A DNA stretch of 64,000 nt from NCBI GenBank assembly GCA_027625915.1, contig JANTQA010000020.1, positions 1,612,001-1,676,000 on the forward strand, given 5' to 3'. This document shows positions 48,715-60,100 of this stretch, piece after piece. Origin of the DNA: Anaeramoeba flamelloides. Its lineage: Eukaryota > Metamonada > Anaeramoebidae. Made by a program: the position numbers and the translations under genes. The notes under the pieces were generated by a model. The model saw only the letters and a program-made list of their open reading frames with translations, searched no databases and was not told the origin of the DNA. Numbering within the stretch: the stretch's first letter is position 1; every line of letters begins with the position of its first letter.

Positions 48715-50619
48715 TTATTTAAGCTCACCAAACCTCACCATCCAATCACTAATTAGAGTAGTTTCAAAGCTGTTGCCCTTTCTGGTCACTACTGTAAGAA
48801 ATTGCATATTTCTGGTTTGGTAAGGTGCAATTAATGCACCACCATCAACTAGTAATGCTTTATAGCTGTTGGGGATCTCAGAAACATAGCCACCACAGAG
48901 AATTGCATCGAAGGGCGCAAGTTCAATTAAATTGGAGGTATTAAGGATATCTTCTGTTGTGACCCATTTCATGATCTGTTGTGCATAGGGGCAATATTTT
49001 TCGCAGCGCTCTTTGAGTTCAGTTACAACGTTATTTTGTGAAGAGAAGGTCACCACGAGCCCATTTAAGCCAACGATCTGTGCTGTTACGGATTGGATAT
49101 AGCCACCCTTTGCACCGATAAATAACACTCTTGAGCCTGGTTCAATTTTGACAAAGCTCAGTTCTGTTCCGACAATTTCTGCCGAGCTTGAATTTGATTT
49201 TGATGTCCCAGGCATGGGCTTTCGATAATCGTAGGAATAGTTAATGGCCATTTCTTCTGAGAGTTCTGTGATTCTGAACCAAGTTTTTAAGGTTTCCTGA
49301 GACAAAAACAAATGGCGAGGAACAACTTTCATTGCGGTTATGATGGAAGAGTTGATCACTTCGTGGAAGGTTGAATTGGATTTCAATTCTTTGATCATTT
49401 TTTTTCTTGACTTTAGTGATAAGGTATTATCAAAGTCTGCATTCCAATGAAGCCCAATGGTTGGCACCGGAACCAACGAACCGGAAACTTCTGCGGATCG
49501 ATCTGCCATGCTGACCTCTTCAACAATCCCGCCCTGGAAATCAAGGCTATGCTTACGTTTTAATTTTGATTTTGCACCTACTTTTTTGATCTGAGTCGCA
49601 AGGATCTCTCGGAACTCGGACAATTTTGGTCTTTCTTCTGGATCGCCAGACCACCCTCGTTCAATAATTGTTTGAAGTTCTATGGGTATCTCAAAGATAT
49701 GCTTTTGTGGGAATTTGGGTCTTTTACCCTCCAGAATCAATGAAATTAATTCCATTTTTTCCAGTTCAACGAGGGGCTTCATGTCACCGACCAATAAATA
49801 AAACAAAATCATGGAAAAAGAATAGATGTCAACAGCCCTTGCGTTAATGGGCGCGTTGAGCATAATTTCTGGTGCTGCGTAAAGCATCGGTACCTCTTCC
49901 TCAGATTGCTCCTTCATTTCACGTAAGGCGTCTTGGATTCCATAATCGCATATTTTGGGCAAGAGAGAGTTGTTCAGCAGAATGTTTTCCGGTTTTAACC
50001 AATGGTGAGGAATGTTTTTGGAATGTAAAAACTCCAGCCCACAGAGGATCTCTTCTGCTAACTCAAGCCGAGAGATGAGTGGGAAATGGTTTTCCTGTTC
50101 TTTGTCTTTGCTCAGCCTCTCATAAATCTTCTTTAATGAACCCCCGTGGATATATTCCATAACAATCCCAATCTGATCACCCCCCAGCATTGCCAAACCA
50201 TAATATTTTAAAACATTCCGATGGTTGATTCCAACAACTAAATTAATTGATGTTCGAAGATTTTGGATCATCTCCTCAGAGAGATCGACAGTTAGCAATT
50301 TGACCGCTACTTCCTTTTTGGTCTTCCACTTGCCCTCATAAACATCAGAACAGGGCCCAAATTGGAAGGGATCAGGCGACAATGTTAAGTGTTCTTTGGG
50401 AATGCATTGCACTGAAGAGTATCGAAAGAGAGTTTCAATAGACAGCTGTTCCAATTTCTCATCTTCACGAGGATCAGTGATCTCTTCTTTGCATTGCGGA
50501 CATGCTTTGATATATTTTAAACATTGCTTACACATAGTATGATCTTTGCTACATATTTTCATTGGCGGCCTTGTTTTGCCATAAGACAGAAAGCACCATG
50601 GACATTTAAAATCAGACAT
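48715..50619 (-). CDS. RING finger - pseudokinase - isoaspartate-methyltransferase-like fusion protein
   Basis: Intronless, 634 residues, ATG at 50617-50619, TAA stop. Residues 6-43 form a C3HC4 RING pattern (C6, C9, C23, H27, C30, C33, C40, C43), the hallmark of ubiquitin E3 ligases. Residues about 78-345 are a kinase fold of TKL style: VAVK with Lys107, MEYIHGGSL, LKPENILL, DYG with Asp225, AAPE, and the helix GDPEERPKLSEF. The catalytic HRD is HHW, so Trp207 replaces the base Asp, and the glycine loop is FGPCSDVY with only one Gly. A linker of about 50 residues leads to a PCMT/PIMT-like domain from about 395: IITAMKVVPRHLFL, VLFIGAKGGY at the SAM-binding position (498-507; enzymes usually have VLDxGxGxGY), APFDAILCGG and LLVDGGALIAPY. 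Both later domains therefore look catalytically impaired, and the RING may be the working part. A E3 scaffold role is inference. No membrane segment or signal peptide. Confidence 0.9.
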   Translation of the reverse strand: MSDFKCPWCFLSYGKTRPPMKICSKDHTMCKQCLKYIKACPQCKEEITDPREDEKLEQLSIETLFRYSSVQCIPKEHLTLSPDPFQFGPCSDVYEGKWKTKKEVAVKLLTVDLSEEMIQNLRTSINLVVGINHRNVLKYYGLAMLGGDQIGIVMEYIHGGSLKKIYERLSKDKEQENHFPLISRLELAEEILCGLEFLHSKNIPHHWLKPENILLNNSLLPKICDYGIQDALREMKEQSEEEVPMLYAAPEIMLNAPINARAVDIYSFSMILFYLLVGDMKPLVELEKMELISLILEGKRPKFPQKHIFEIPIELQTIIERGWSGDPEERPKLSEFREILATQIKKVGAKSKLKRKHSLDFQGGIVEEVSMADRSAEVSGSLVPVPTIGLHWNADFDNTLSLKSRKKMIKELKSNSTFHEVINSSIITAMKVVPRHLFLSQETLKTWFRITELSEEMAINYSYDYRKPMPGTSKSNSSSAEIVGTELSFVKIEPGSRVLFIGAKGGYIQSVTAQIVGLNGLVVTFSSQNNVVTELKERCEKYCPYAQQIMKWVTTEDILNTSNLIELAPFDAILCGGYVSEIPNSYKALLVDGGALIAPYQTRNMQFLTVVTRKGNSFETTLISDWMVRFGELK

Positions 50620-51949
50620 TTGTGGTTCTTCTTTTAATTCTTGTAACTAGTATTGTTTTGTATGTTTTTTTTGTTTATTTTTCTCTTGAAAGTATTTAAT
50701 TTTGTTTGCCGTATTTTTTTTTTTTTTTATTATTCAAATTGTTGGTTGGATTTAGATTCAATTAATTCCTATTAAAGGAGAAAAAATTCTTTCTTTTGAA
50801 AAGGTTTTAATCTTCAAAAAAAAAAAAAATGATCAAAAATTGTGTTTTATTTTACTGATCACTTTTGTTTTATTGTTTTTTTTAACAGTTTGTTTAGTTT
50901 TTAAAACGAAAATAAAAGTAATGACATATTCCAAGAAATTTCGTTTTGTATGATTTTATTCATTTAATTTGATGGTTACAGAACTTTTGTTAAAATTTTT
51001 CCTTTTTTTTTTATTGATTTTTATCTTATTTGATTTGAGATCTTCTTTTATTTCTTTATCAAATTTTATTTGAAAAAAATCGAAAAGACATTAGTTGTCA
51101 TTATTTAGATTATCTTTAATTCTTCTTTTAGGTTTAGAAATTAAAAAGTTTTTGCCTTTTGATTACTTTATAAAAAAGATTTGAATTATATCAAAGAGCT
51201 TTTGGGTTGGAAATTTTATTTTTCGATTCAAGAGAAAAATCATATTTACTAAAAGGAAAATTGTTGATTAATTTTATTTTTTGGTTACAAAAACTTTTTG
51301 TGGATAAGTTATTTTACTCTAATTTATGTTTCAATTCGATGTTTCACTTTTATTAATATTTATTTTCAAGGAAATTCAACAAAAATTGGGGAAAAAAAGT
51401 TTTACAGGATTTTTAATTGAAAACCACTACTAAATGTGAAAAGTAAGTTCGATAAAATTAAAGAAAAAATTTGTAATTAAAGAAAAAATGGAGGACTCAA
51501 CACCATAAGGGTTATTAGAATATTACATTTTTTTATTGGCTTTTTTTTTCTAAATGATCTTTTGTTAAAAATTTGATTAAAAAACTTTATCTGTATTTAC
51601 AATCTCCAAATAAATTCATCTGATTTCGATAATAAAGGGAGAACTTAATTGTTTTTGTTGGTTCGATGGAAAATAATATAATGGACTATTCTTTGAAGTT
51701 ATTTGTTTGATCGATTTTACTTTACCTTTTCAGGTTTTAATAATGTTTTCAATTAAAAATCCTATTAGAACTTTTTTTACCCAATTATAAGAAAAAAGAA
51801 AAAAAATGTGAAATTGGATTTAATTGAAAAATCGGTGTTACAGTTATATCTTTTCAAATATTTTTTAAGTATTTCCAATCATGTATTATTATTAAAATAA
51901 AATTATTGAAAAAAATTTATTAATTGTTTTTTTCAATTATTAATTAGAA

Positions 51950-52510
51950 TTAAATATATTTGTTTGAAAAATTGAGAAATACAAGTTAAAACCTATTGAT
52001 AGTTTTTTATTCTTTGGGGGTTTAATAAGGAACTGAAATAATTAAGATTATATTTTTAATTATTATTTCAAAATAATAATTAAAAAATATTTCTTTAAAT
52101 TTCAAGTTGAATTTTATGGTTTTTAAAAAAGAATTTTACTATAATTTTTAACTAAAGTAGTTTGATAATTTTTCTTATTTTTTGGATTAAGGGACTAGAA
52201 AATATAAAAAAATCTCCTAGTAAATTTAGTAGCAAATTTAAAATAAATTTTAATTTCAGCATATAATTGATAAACAAAGAAAAAAATTAGTATACCACAT
52301 AAGGCCATAACTTATTTTTAACCCTATTTTTTGAAGTGAATTGTTCTTTTTCAAAGGTTTGATCCATTGATTTATTTTTTGAGCAGTTCAAAATCCAAAC
52401 ATATCTTCTGGATTATATCCGAAAAAAAATAAATTTTTGTTGAAGTAAGAAATCTTATTGTTTCTGAAGGGAGTTTTCAAAAATACTCTTTAAAAATAAA
52501 ACCCATTAGG
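51950..52510 (+). repeat. Dispersed block related to 34930-35490 and 42950-43230
   Basis: The first part is collinear with 34960-35150 (AAATTGAGAAATACAAG, CTGAAATAATTAAGATT). The last part, from CTTTTTCAAAGGTTTGATCC to GGGAGTTTTCAAAAATACTC, matches 42950-43110 directly and 35340-35470 inversely. Confidence 0.5.
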
Positions 52511-52701
52511 TTCTTCGAATCACCCAGTATAAAAAATCTGCTTAAATTCAATGAAAATACAATTTGATTTTAAATTTATTTATGGTAGAAAATAATCCAG
52601 AAAATTAATTAAAAAATCAAAAAAAAAATTTTGAAATTCTTTTTCGATATTACCATCACCATCATAACAAATTGGAAATTGTGATCTTTGATAATGTATT
52701 A

Positions 52702-52808
<107 letters not shown>

Positions 52809-52847
52809 CTTCAGTTCTAAACTCTCCAAAAAAGTGTATAATAAAAA

Positions 52848-53547
52848 CTTTGTTTCAGTCAAAGGTGCCTAACATTTTTTTCAATTATCTATTATTTTAT
52901 ATAATTGACCTATGAAAAATAAATATGAAATAAACAGATTGATACATATCAAAGAATTGTTGGGATAAGTCCGAAATAAAATTATTTAAACTGTGGATTT
53001 TTTTAATTTGTAAAAAAATAAAATACTTACTGACTTCATTCAGAAAAAAAACAAGAATGTTTGTTATGATCTCTTACTGGTATTTGAATAATAAATAGGA
53101 AACTATTTTCATTTCATTTTTCATACTCTTAGAACATAAATTAATTCACCAAATGAATTATGTTGGTATTTTTGGTCTCTATTTGAAAAAGGAAATGAAA
53201 ATGAAGTGAAAATTTTTTAGATTTATTATTCAAATATAAAGATCAAAGATCGAATAATCTTCCAATAGAAATCAATATTATTTCTCAACAATCATTTCCA
53301 TGGTTTCAATAATAACAAAATAACACGTTTTCACCAAGTTACTATTGATCTTGCCATAAAAGAATTTTTTGCAACTTAATTAGGTTTTAAAAAAAAACGA
53401 AAAAAAAACCAAAATGTACAAAAATGTGAAAAAATGATTTCAATTTTGGAAATTATCCAAAATAAAATTTTTCTTATAATATCTATGCAAACCCTTTAAA
53501 CACGTGTATTTCACCCATTACAACTGGGCCCCTTTGACTGAAAAATC
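52848..53547 (+). mobile_element. M2 short DNA element, long form
   Basis: Ends TTTGTTTCAGTCAAAGGTGC and GGGCCCCTTTGACTGAAAAA are inverted. Closest to the 8.2 kb copy, with which it shares the nested foldback block. It lies between the (TA)n(TG)n array and a (TA)n run that begins two bases after its right end. Confidence 0.87.
53075..53250. repeat. Foldback block nested in the M2 element
   Basis: Arms TATTTGAATAATAAATAGGA and TTAGATTTATTATTCAAATA are inverted, as in the 8.4 kb copy. The inner arms ATTTTCATTTCATTTTTCAT and GGAAATGAAAATGAAGTGAA continue the pairing. Confidence 0.72.
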
Positions 53548-53548
53548 G

Positions 53549-53575
<27 letters not shown>
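53549..53575. repeat. (TA)n microsatellite
   Basis: About 13 TA units directly beside the right end of the M2 element, consistent with insertion into or next to a TA-rich target. Confidence 0.9.
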
Positions 53576-53580
<5 letters not shown>

Positions 53581-53805
53581 AACAAACATTTAACATTTTT
53601 GAATATTTATAAATCTTGGGGTTTCTAATATTGGGATTTTTTCAAAAAAAATTACAAGTTTATTAGAAAGAAATTCTTGTAAAGACCAGCACAAGTGATT
53701 TATCATCTTTATTTTATTTCCTAATTTATTTAAATACAGGTTAATTTTTTGAAATTATTGGGTTCTATATATAGGAATTAATTTACAGATCATAAAATTG
53801 GTCCG

Positions 53806-54343
53806 AATATAAACTATATTCCAAAAATTTGGATACAGTTTAAACATTTTAAAGAATATCAATACTATACTTTAAATTTTATTTAGAAAGAATTTTGATT
53901 TTACAACTATTTTCATTTTTTGTCTTTTTTATTTTATTTTCAATTCCTTTTTTCCAGTTACGTAATTTGTTTGGTTAGATCTGGAATTTTTTTTCAATGA
54001 ATGAGAGAAGGTTAGTGTTGAGTTTGTTGAATTGGAAAAAATCACATACAATTGGTTGATGATATCTTATCATTTGATTGATCAATTTTTGGTGAAATTT
54101 CAACAGATTTACTTATATATTTTTTATTCCGCTCGTTACATTATTTTGGACACACCAGTTTTTATTTTTGGGGTTTTATATTTTTTTCTTTTATTTGGAT
54201 TAAAATGATTATTTATTAAAAAATTAAAACCTTGTAACTTAAATGTGGTTAAGTATTAGATTTGGAAAAATACAAAAAATTGAGTTTTAAGTTGCCTATT
54301 TTTGATTTTGGGTGTGTCCAAATTTTTGGAATGGCTTTATATT
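53806..54343 (+). mobile_element. M3 short DNA element, best-preserved copy
   Basis: Left end TATTCCAAAAATTTGGATAC and right end GTGTCCAAATTTTTGGAATG are inverted repeats of about 28 bp, extended by AATATAAA and TTTATATT. The interior has TTAGTTGATG-type and TTATTCCGCTCGTTACATTA blocks shared with 15003-15600. It encodes nothing. Confidence 0.87.
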
Positions 54344-57165
54344 ATAAAAATTAAATCTAATTCTAAAATATATTAACATATGTTAATGATAGATAAAAAC
54401 AAAAATAATTTATAAATAATGATATCAGTATTCAGATCATTGTCAATACATTACAATGTACGAGTTGAAAATTTTTTCAACTAATGTAAAAATATTTTTA
54501 TTTTTGAAAAATAATTATTTGATCATTATAACAATCTTCTTAAAAAAATAATTTTGAAACAAAAAAACAACAAGGAAATTGAATCAACTAACATTTTAAA
54601 ATAAAAAGATATATTTCTGTCTGATTTCAATTTGATTGTTTGATTAATTGGTCAGTTTCATTAACAATCATCCCCAATTTAAGGAATAGCATTAACTCCC
54701 ATCATATTCTTTTTTTCTAATCAAGTAATAATAAATATATTTAGGGATAAACAATCCCTTTTTTTACTTCAACATTTTTAATTCTCTTCAGTTAAATCAT
54801 TTCCTTTTCTCAAATTAAATCGATAAACAGTCTTTTAATTTTAAAATATTTTAAAATTAGTTAATTTAAATAAGAGTGTTAAAAAAAGTTTAATATCTCT
54901 TTTTTTATTTTCTAAATCAGATTGATCCTTTCAAATTGTAGATAAATTCCTAATCTGAGTTTGATTTTTATACCAGAATTTCAACATATTTCACATTTTT
55001 ATCAATATTTAATATGATCAGTAAACAAAATTGTAAATTTAGTTATGTATGGTTATGTTTGATTTTTATTTTTCCAGGCACTTTCCAAACACTAATTTAT
55101 AAAGTTTTTTTGAAAAGATAAAAGCAAAAATTACAAAATATTGTCGAGATAGGGGAAAAAAAAAATTATATAATCTTACCCAAAATATCAAAGACATATA
55201 TAATTCTCATTCTATTGAATTATTTTATTTAATTTATGATAAAAATAATTTAATGATTTATCTGTAAGTATTTTGAATTCTAAAAGGAATTAGAAAGAGA
55301 CAACATAAAAAATATTGATTTTTTTATTCCTCTTAGAAATTGGTAAAAAAGCGAAAATTTTGACTTTTTCTTTGCTAATACCTTAATTTTTTTGAAAAAT
55401 TTCGCTTCCATCACCAAGAATTTCAAATTGAATCAGTATTAAATTCAAATCACATAAATGATCCTGAGTTCAAATGTCTCTGAAAATTAGATTAGTCAAA
55501 AAGTCCAATTTTTTGATCTTCCTGAGCCATAAGTGTTTCTTTTAATTTGAAATAGGATCTAAACAATTTTCATAGAAAAATATTTATTTCAAATCCAAAT
55601 TTAAAGAAGGAACCATCATTAGACCGAATTTAAAGCCACAAAATAAATTTCATAAATTTGTCTAGAAATAAGTGACTAGTAGCTATAAAAATCAAATTTG
55701 CAAATATTAAATTTTAACAATTAACCCAAGGTATTATTTTTTAAAAAATTTTTCTGAAATCTTGAAAATATCCTGATAACACCATTAGTTTTATACAAAA
55801 AATGAAAAAAAATAATTCATTCTATATGGTTTTTTATGTTCATAGTTACTTAGGTTCTCTTGAAATTAAAAAATTGAAAAAATAGTTACTTTTGGGGTTC
55901 TAAACATTATAATTAAACACTCCAAGAATTCCTTTATTTTGAGTTTCTATTTTTAGATTTTTAAAAGTACTGATAAATTCAAATATGTACAAATTTTTAT
56001 AATAAATGTCCTAATTTTTTTTTTTTATTTTATTTTTAGTATAAAAAAAAATATTACTTGTGTATGGAACTTTATATTAAAATTGTAATTTTTTTATTAT
56101 CATAGATAATTTCAATTTATCAAAATATGTTTTTCAAATATTTGATTTTTAATTGGCCAATATTTTTGATATGGTGTTTATATAATAAAATTTTTAGTTC
56201 TATTCCCCATTTTGTAATCTCATATATCAACTTTTATCACAATGTCAAGAGAAAGAATTTATTGAAGTAAAGCCATTTTATAGAATTTACTTCTACATTT
56301 AAATCAACAAAATACTTTCTTCAAAGCTTTTGTTAAAAACTTTCAAAAAATGGAAAATGAAGTAAAATTTCTCAGATATTTAGTCGAATTTATGGGGAAT
56401 TAAATAAAAAAAATTTCTAAAACTTGCAATTTTAATTAGGTTATTTGAAAAAAATCCTTGGTTTAGTGTCAAAAAATATTTGTCTTCCATTTTTTAGACC
56501 ATTCAAACTATGAATTACTTTCCTTTACTTTTATTCACAACCCAAACTATTTATTGAAGAAATAATGGTGAAATAAATTCCTTACTAAAAATACAATTTC
56601 GATCTATTGCCAATTTATTAATTAGTAATTGTTCTCTCAATCTCTTTTAAAATAAATCCAAAAATCTGATTGAATTAAATTTTAAAGGTTACCGAAAGAT
56701 TCTCTCTTCAGTCTTTTCAGATTTAAATGAGAAAACCAAAAGAATTCTGCGGAAATCAAGATAAGACTTTTCAAGGAAAATTAATGAAAGAACAACAACT
56801 TTTAATGAAACAAAAAGCCTAATTAGTTAGTTCTAAAAACTTGGATTTTTTTATACTCGTATCTAGTGAAGCCGAATCAAAAAATAGAAATGAGAGAAAA
56901 AGCTCTTTTCAAAATTTTTCAATAACTTGAAACAACAAGAATTTTCTCCACGGCTGTTTAAAAGAAAATACAATACAATTGTCGAAACTTTTTATTTTCG
57001 CTTTTTCAAAATGACCCTTTTTCAAATTTAACTCTTTGAGTTGATTGAAAACTTTCAAATACCTCGAATTGGAATAAATTACTTGGAATTATGAAACCAC
57101 AATTCGAATTCTCTTTTTTCATTTTTCTCTTTTTTGTCCACAACTTTCAGATCAATTATTTCCAA

Positions 57166-60100
57166 ATGTCCAAAATCCGTAGGCTTGTCTCAAAAAAGAA
57201 AAAACGTTTCAAACTTGATAAGTTTGATTTGGATCTTAGTTACATTACTGGGCAAATAATTGCAATGGGATTTCCATCACAAAAAGTTGAAGGAATTTAT
57301 CGAAACAAAATGACAGATGTTCAAAAGTAAAATACCAATACTTTCAAAGTCTTTAAAAGACCAAACCATATTCGCCATTCAACCTTAACCTTCTTTTTTT
57401 TTTATTTTTACTTTTACTCATAAACACAAAACTCCAAACTTTTAACCTCTTTTCCGAAATACACATGAACTCTTTTTTGTTGATTCCTTTTTGAAGATTT
57501 TTTAATACTCGTCATCCTGAGAGTTACAAAATTTATAACCTTTGTTCAGAAAGGAGTTACGAACATTCGAAATTTGACGATCGAGTTGCTGTGTTTCCTT
57601 TTATGGATCATAATGTAATTCTATCTTTACGAAATTTTCTTTTTTTTTTTTTTCTTGCCCTTTTTCACTTTTTGGAAAAAGAAACTATTAAAAACCTTTT
57701 CAATTGTCTTCTATTTTCCGAACCAAAAACCAAACCAACCAAAGCCACCTGTTCTTGAAATGATTTTACCGTTTTGCAAATCTGTTGAAGAATGGGTGAA
57801 CCAAGGAGAAAAATTTATTACTGCAATACATTGTAAAGCAGGAAAGGTAACCAGCCACAAATTAGAAAGCAAAAAACACTCTTCTAAAAACCTTGAATTC
57901 TTATCAGAGGGGATCTCTAATCAGAATTTTTCTTCTTCTTTGAAACCTTTTTTATTTCTTTCCTGTTTGTTCTTTTTCTTTTTCTTTTTCTTTTTCTTGT
58001 TGTTTTTCTGTTTCTTAATACTTTTTTAGGGAAGAACAGGCTGTTTAATTTGCTGTTGGATGCTTTATAACCGTGATTTTGAAACAGCTAATGAATCAAT
58101 GAATTATTATGCTCAAATAAGAACAAAAAATAACAAAGTATTATTTTTTTTTTTGATTATTTTATTCCTCAAAATCCACATTTTTTTTTAATCACACCCA
58201 GCCAAAGAATGATTTAAATAACCAATGTTTTATTTCAAATAAGTTTGAAATTACTGATTTGTTCGGGTGATCTTGATAAATCAAACAATAATTTCTGGAA
58301 TCAAGATTAATAAAAAAATTACATTAATTGCTTAAAATTACTCTAAGCAAGAAAAGTTGTGTTCTCTGTGTTTCACAGAGATGAAATTTAATACCAAAAT
58401 AAAATGAAACTAACTGCTCATTAATTATTACCAAATGTTTTTTTGAATGAAAATCTGTGTTCAATATTTATTTGAATAAATTTGGATCTCAATATAAAAT
58501 GAATTTATAATCATTTTAAAGAAAATCTGACAAAAAAGTTTTTTACTAGATCTACAAAATATTAAGACATCACTTTTTGCGCATGTGTAGCCCTATTTTC
58601 AGTACCCTTTTAAAAACTATTTTGGTTACATTTTTTAAGGCTCCAGACACTTACCGTGGATTTGCGCCATACACAAGAGGAAAATTGAAACTGAAAAGGG
58701 TATTGTGAAATTGCACTTCTTTTTATTGTCAAAATTTCAATAACAAAAATAAAAATTCACAAAGAATTTCTATTGACGAAAAATCCAATTAAAAAAAAAG
58801 TTTAAAAGAATTCACAATTCCAAAAAATCTAAAATTTTAATAAAAAATCACTTGTTACTTGTTTTTTATATTTCCAAAGTGTTAAATTTCTTCAATTTAA
58901 CAGAATTTTATTTTTTTTAGTACGCAATCAATTTAATTCGATTTAACATAATTGTGGTTATATTGTAACCCTTTAAATTTGACCAAGTATGGATTACGTA
59001 ACATTTTTGAGAAAAAATAACTCACAAGAAATAGAAAAAATAGAAAAAAAAAATCAAAGATCTCTAAAAAAGTACCAAAGAGTGACACTTCAAAACTAAC
59101 ACAGTTGTTTTAAAAATTATACTTCACAACCATTAAAATTGAAAAATGAGTGACCCTCTTTGGCGCTTTTTTCTAAAAATGTTATAGTTTTTCATTGTTG
59201 ATTTTTAGAGATCGATGGAACACTTCACAGGTTGGTTAGTTTTTAATTGGTATTAGTTACTATAAAAATTTAAAAACTTTAATTTTTTTCCCATTTCTTA
59301 AAATTATTTTTCACAATAATGACTTGAACCTTAAAACAACTTTAATCAAAACATATTTACCAAAGTATCTATAAAAAAATTGACAAACTAAAAGTAGACC
59401 TATTTTCAGGTTTTTATGAAAAAACTTTTTTGTTAAACTTTTTTAAAATTACTTTAGCTTGGTTCAAAATTCTCAAATTGAAAAAAAAATTTCAAATCGA
59501 TTTATAGTAGGGAAAAAAAATACCGGACATGAAAAAAATCCCGGACAAGATTTTTAATTGTGAATATTAGTAAAATTTTTGTATAATTTCAATGAAATCC
59601 TTATTATAAATAACCAATTTTTTTATGAGATTAGTAATAAACCTACCTAAAGTTCATCAAAGTAAGGTGTCTCTAGAATACTTGAGTAATTGTTTGATAG
59701 CCATATGTTGATCAAATTTTTTTGAAAAAAAATCGAGTTTTATTGAGGTTTACTAGAGTTTGGAAAATGATAATTTTTCTTCTTGTTTTTTGATTGATTG
59801 AATGGTGTTTTGAACAAGTGTGATTTCATCAATCATCATTCTAATAAGTGGGGGGGTTATAATTGAAAAAGTTCGATTCTTAAAAAAAGGAATTGATTGT
59901 AAATAGCTGAAATTTCATAATAATTTTACTAATATTCACAATTAAAAATCTTGTCCGGGATTTTTTTCATGTTCGGTATTTTTTTCACTGCTCTATTTGT
60001 AAAATAGTAGCAAAATTGAAAATTTTCCGTATGTAGCCATTTTAAAAAGTGAGGAATTTTTTAAAACTTTTCTCTCATTCTAAACTAAACCCCATTTCAC

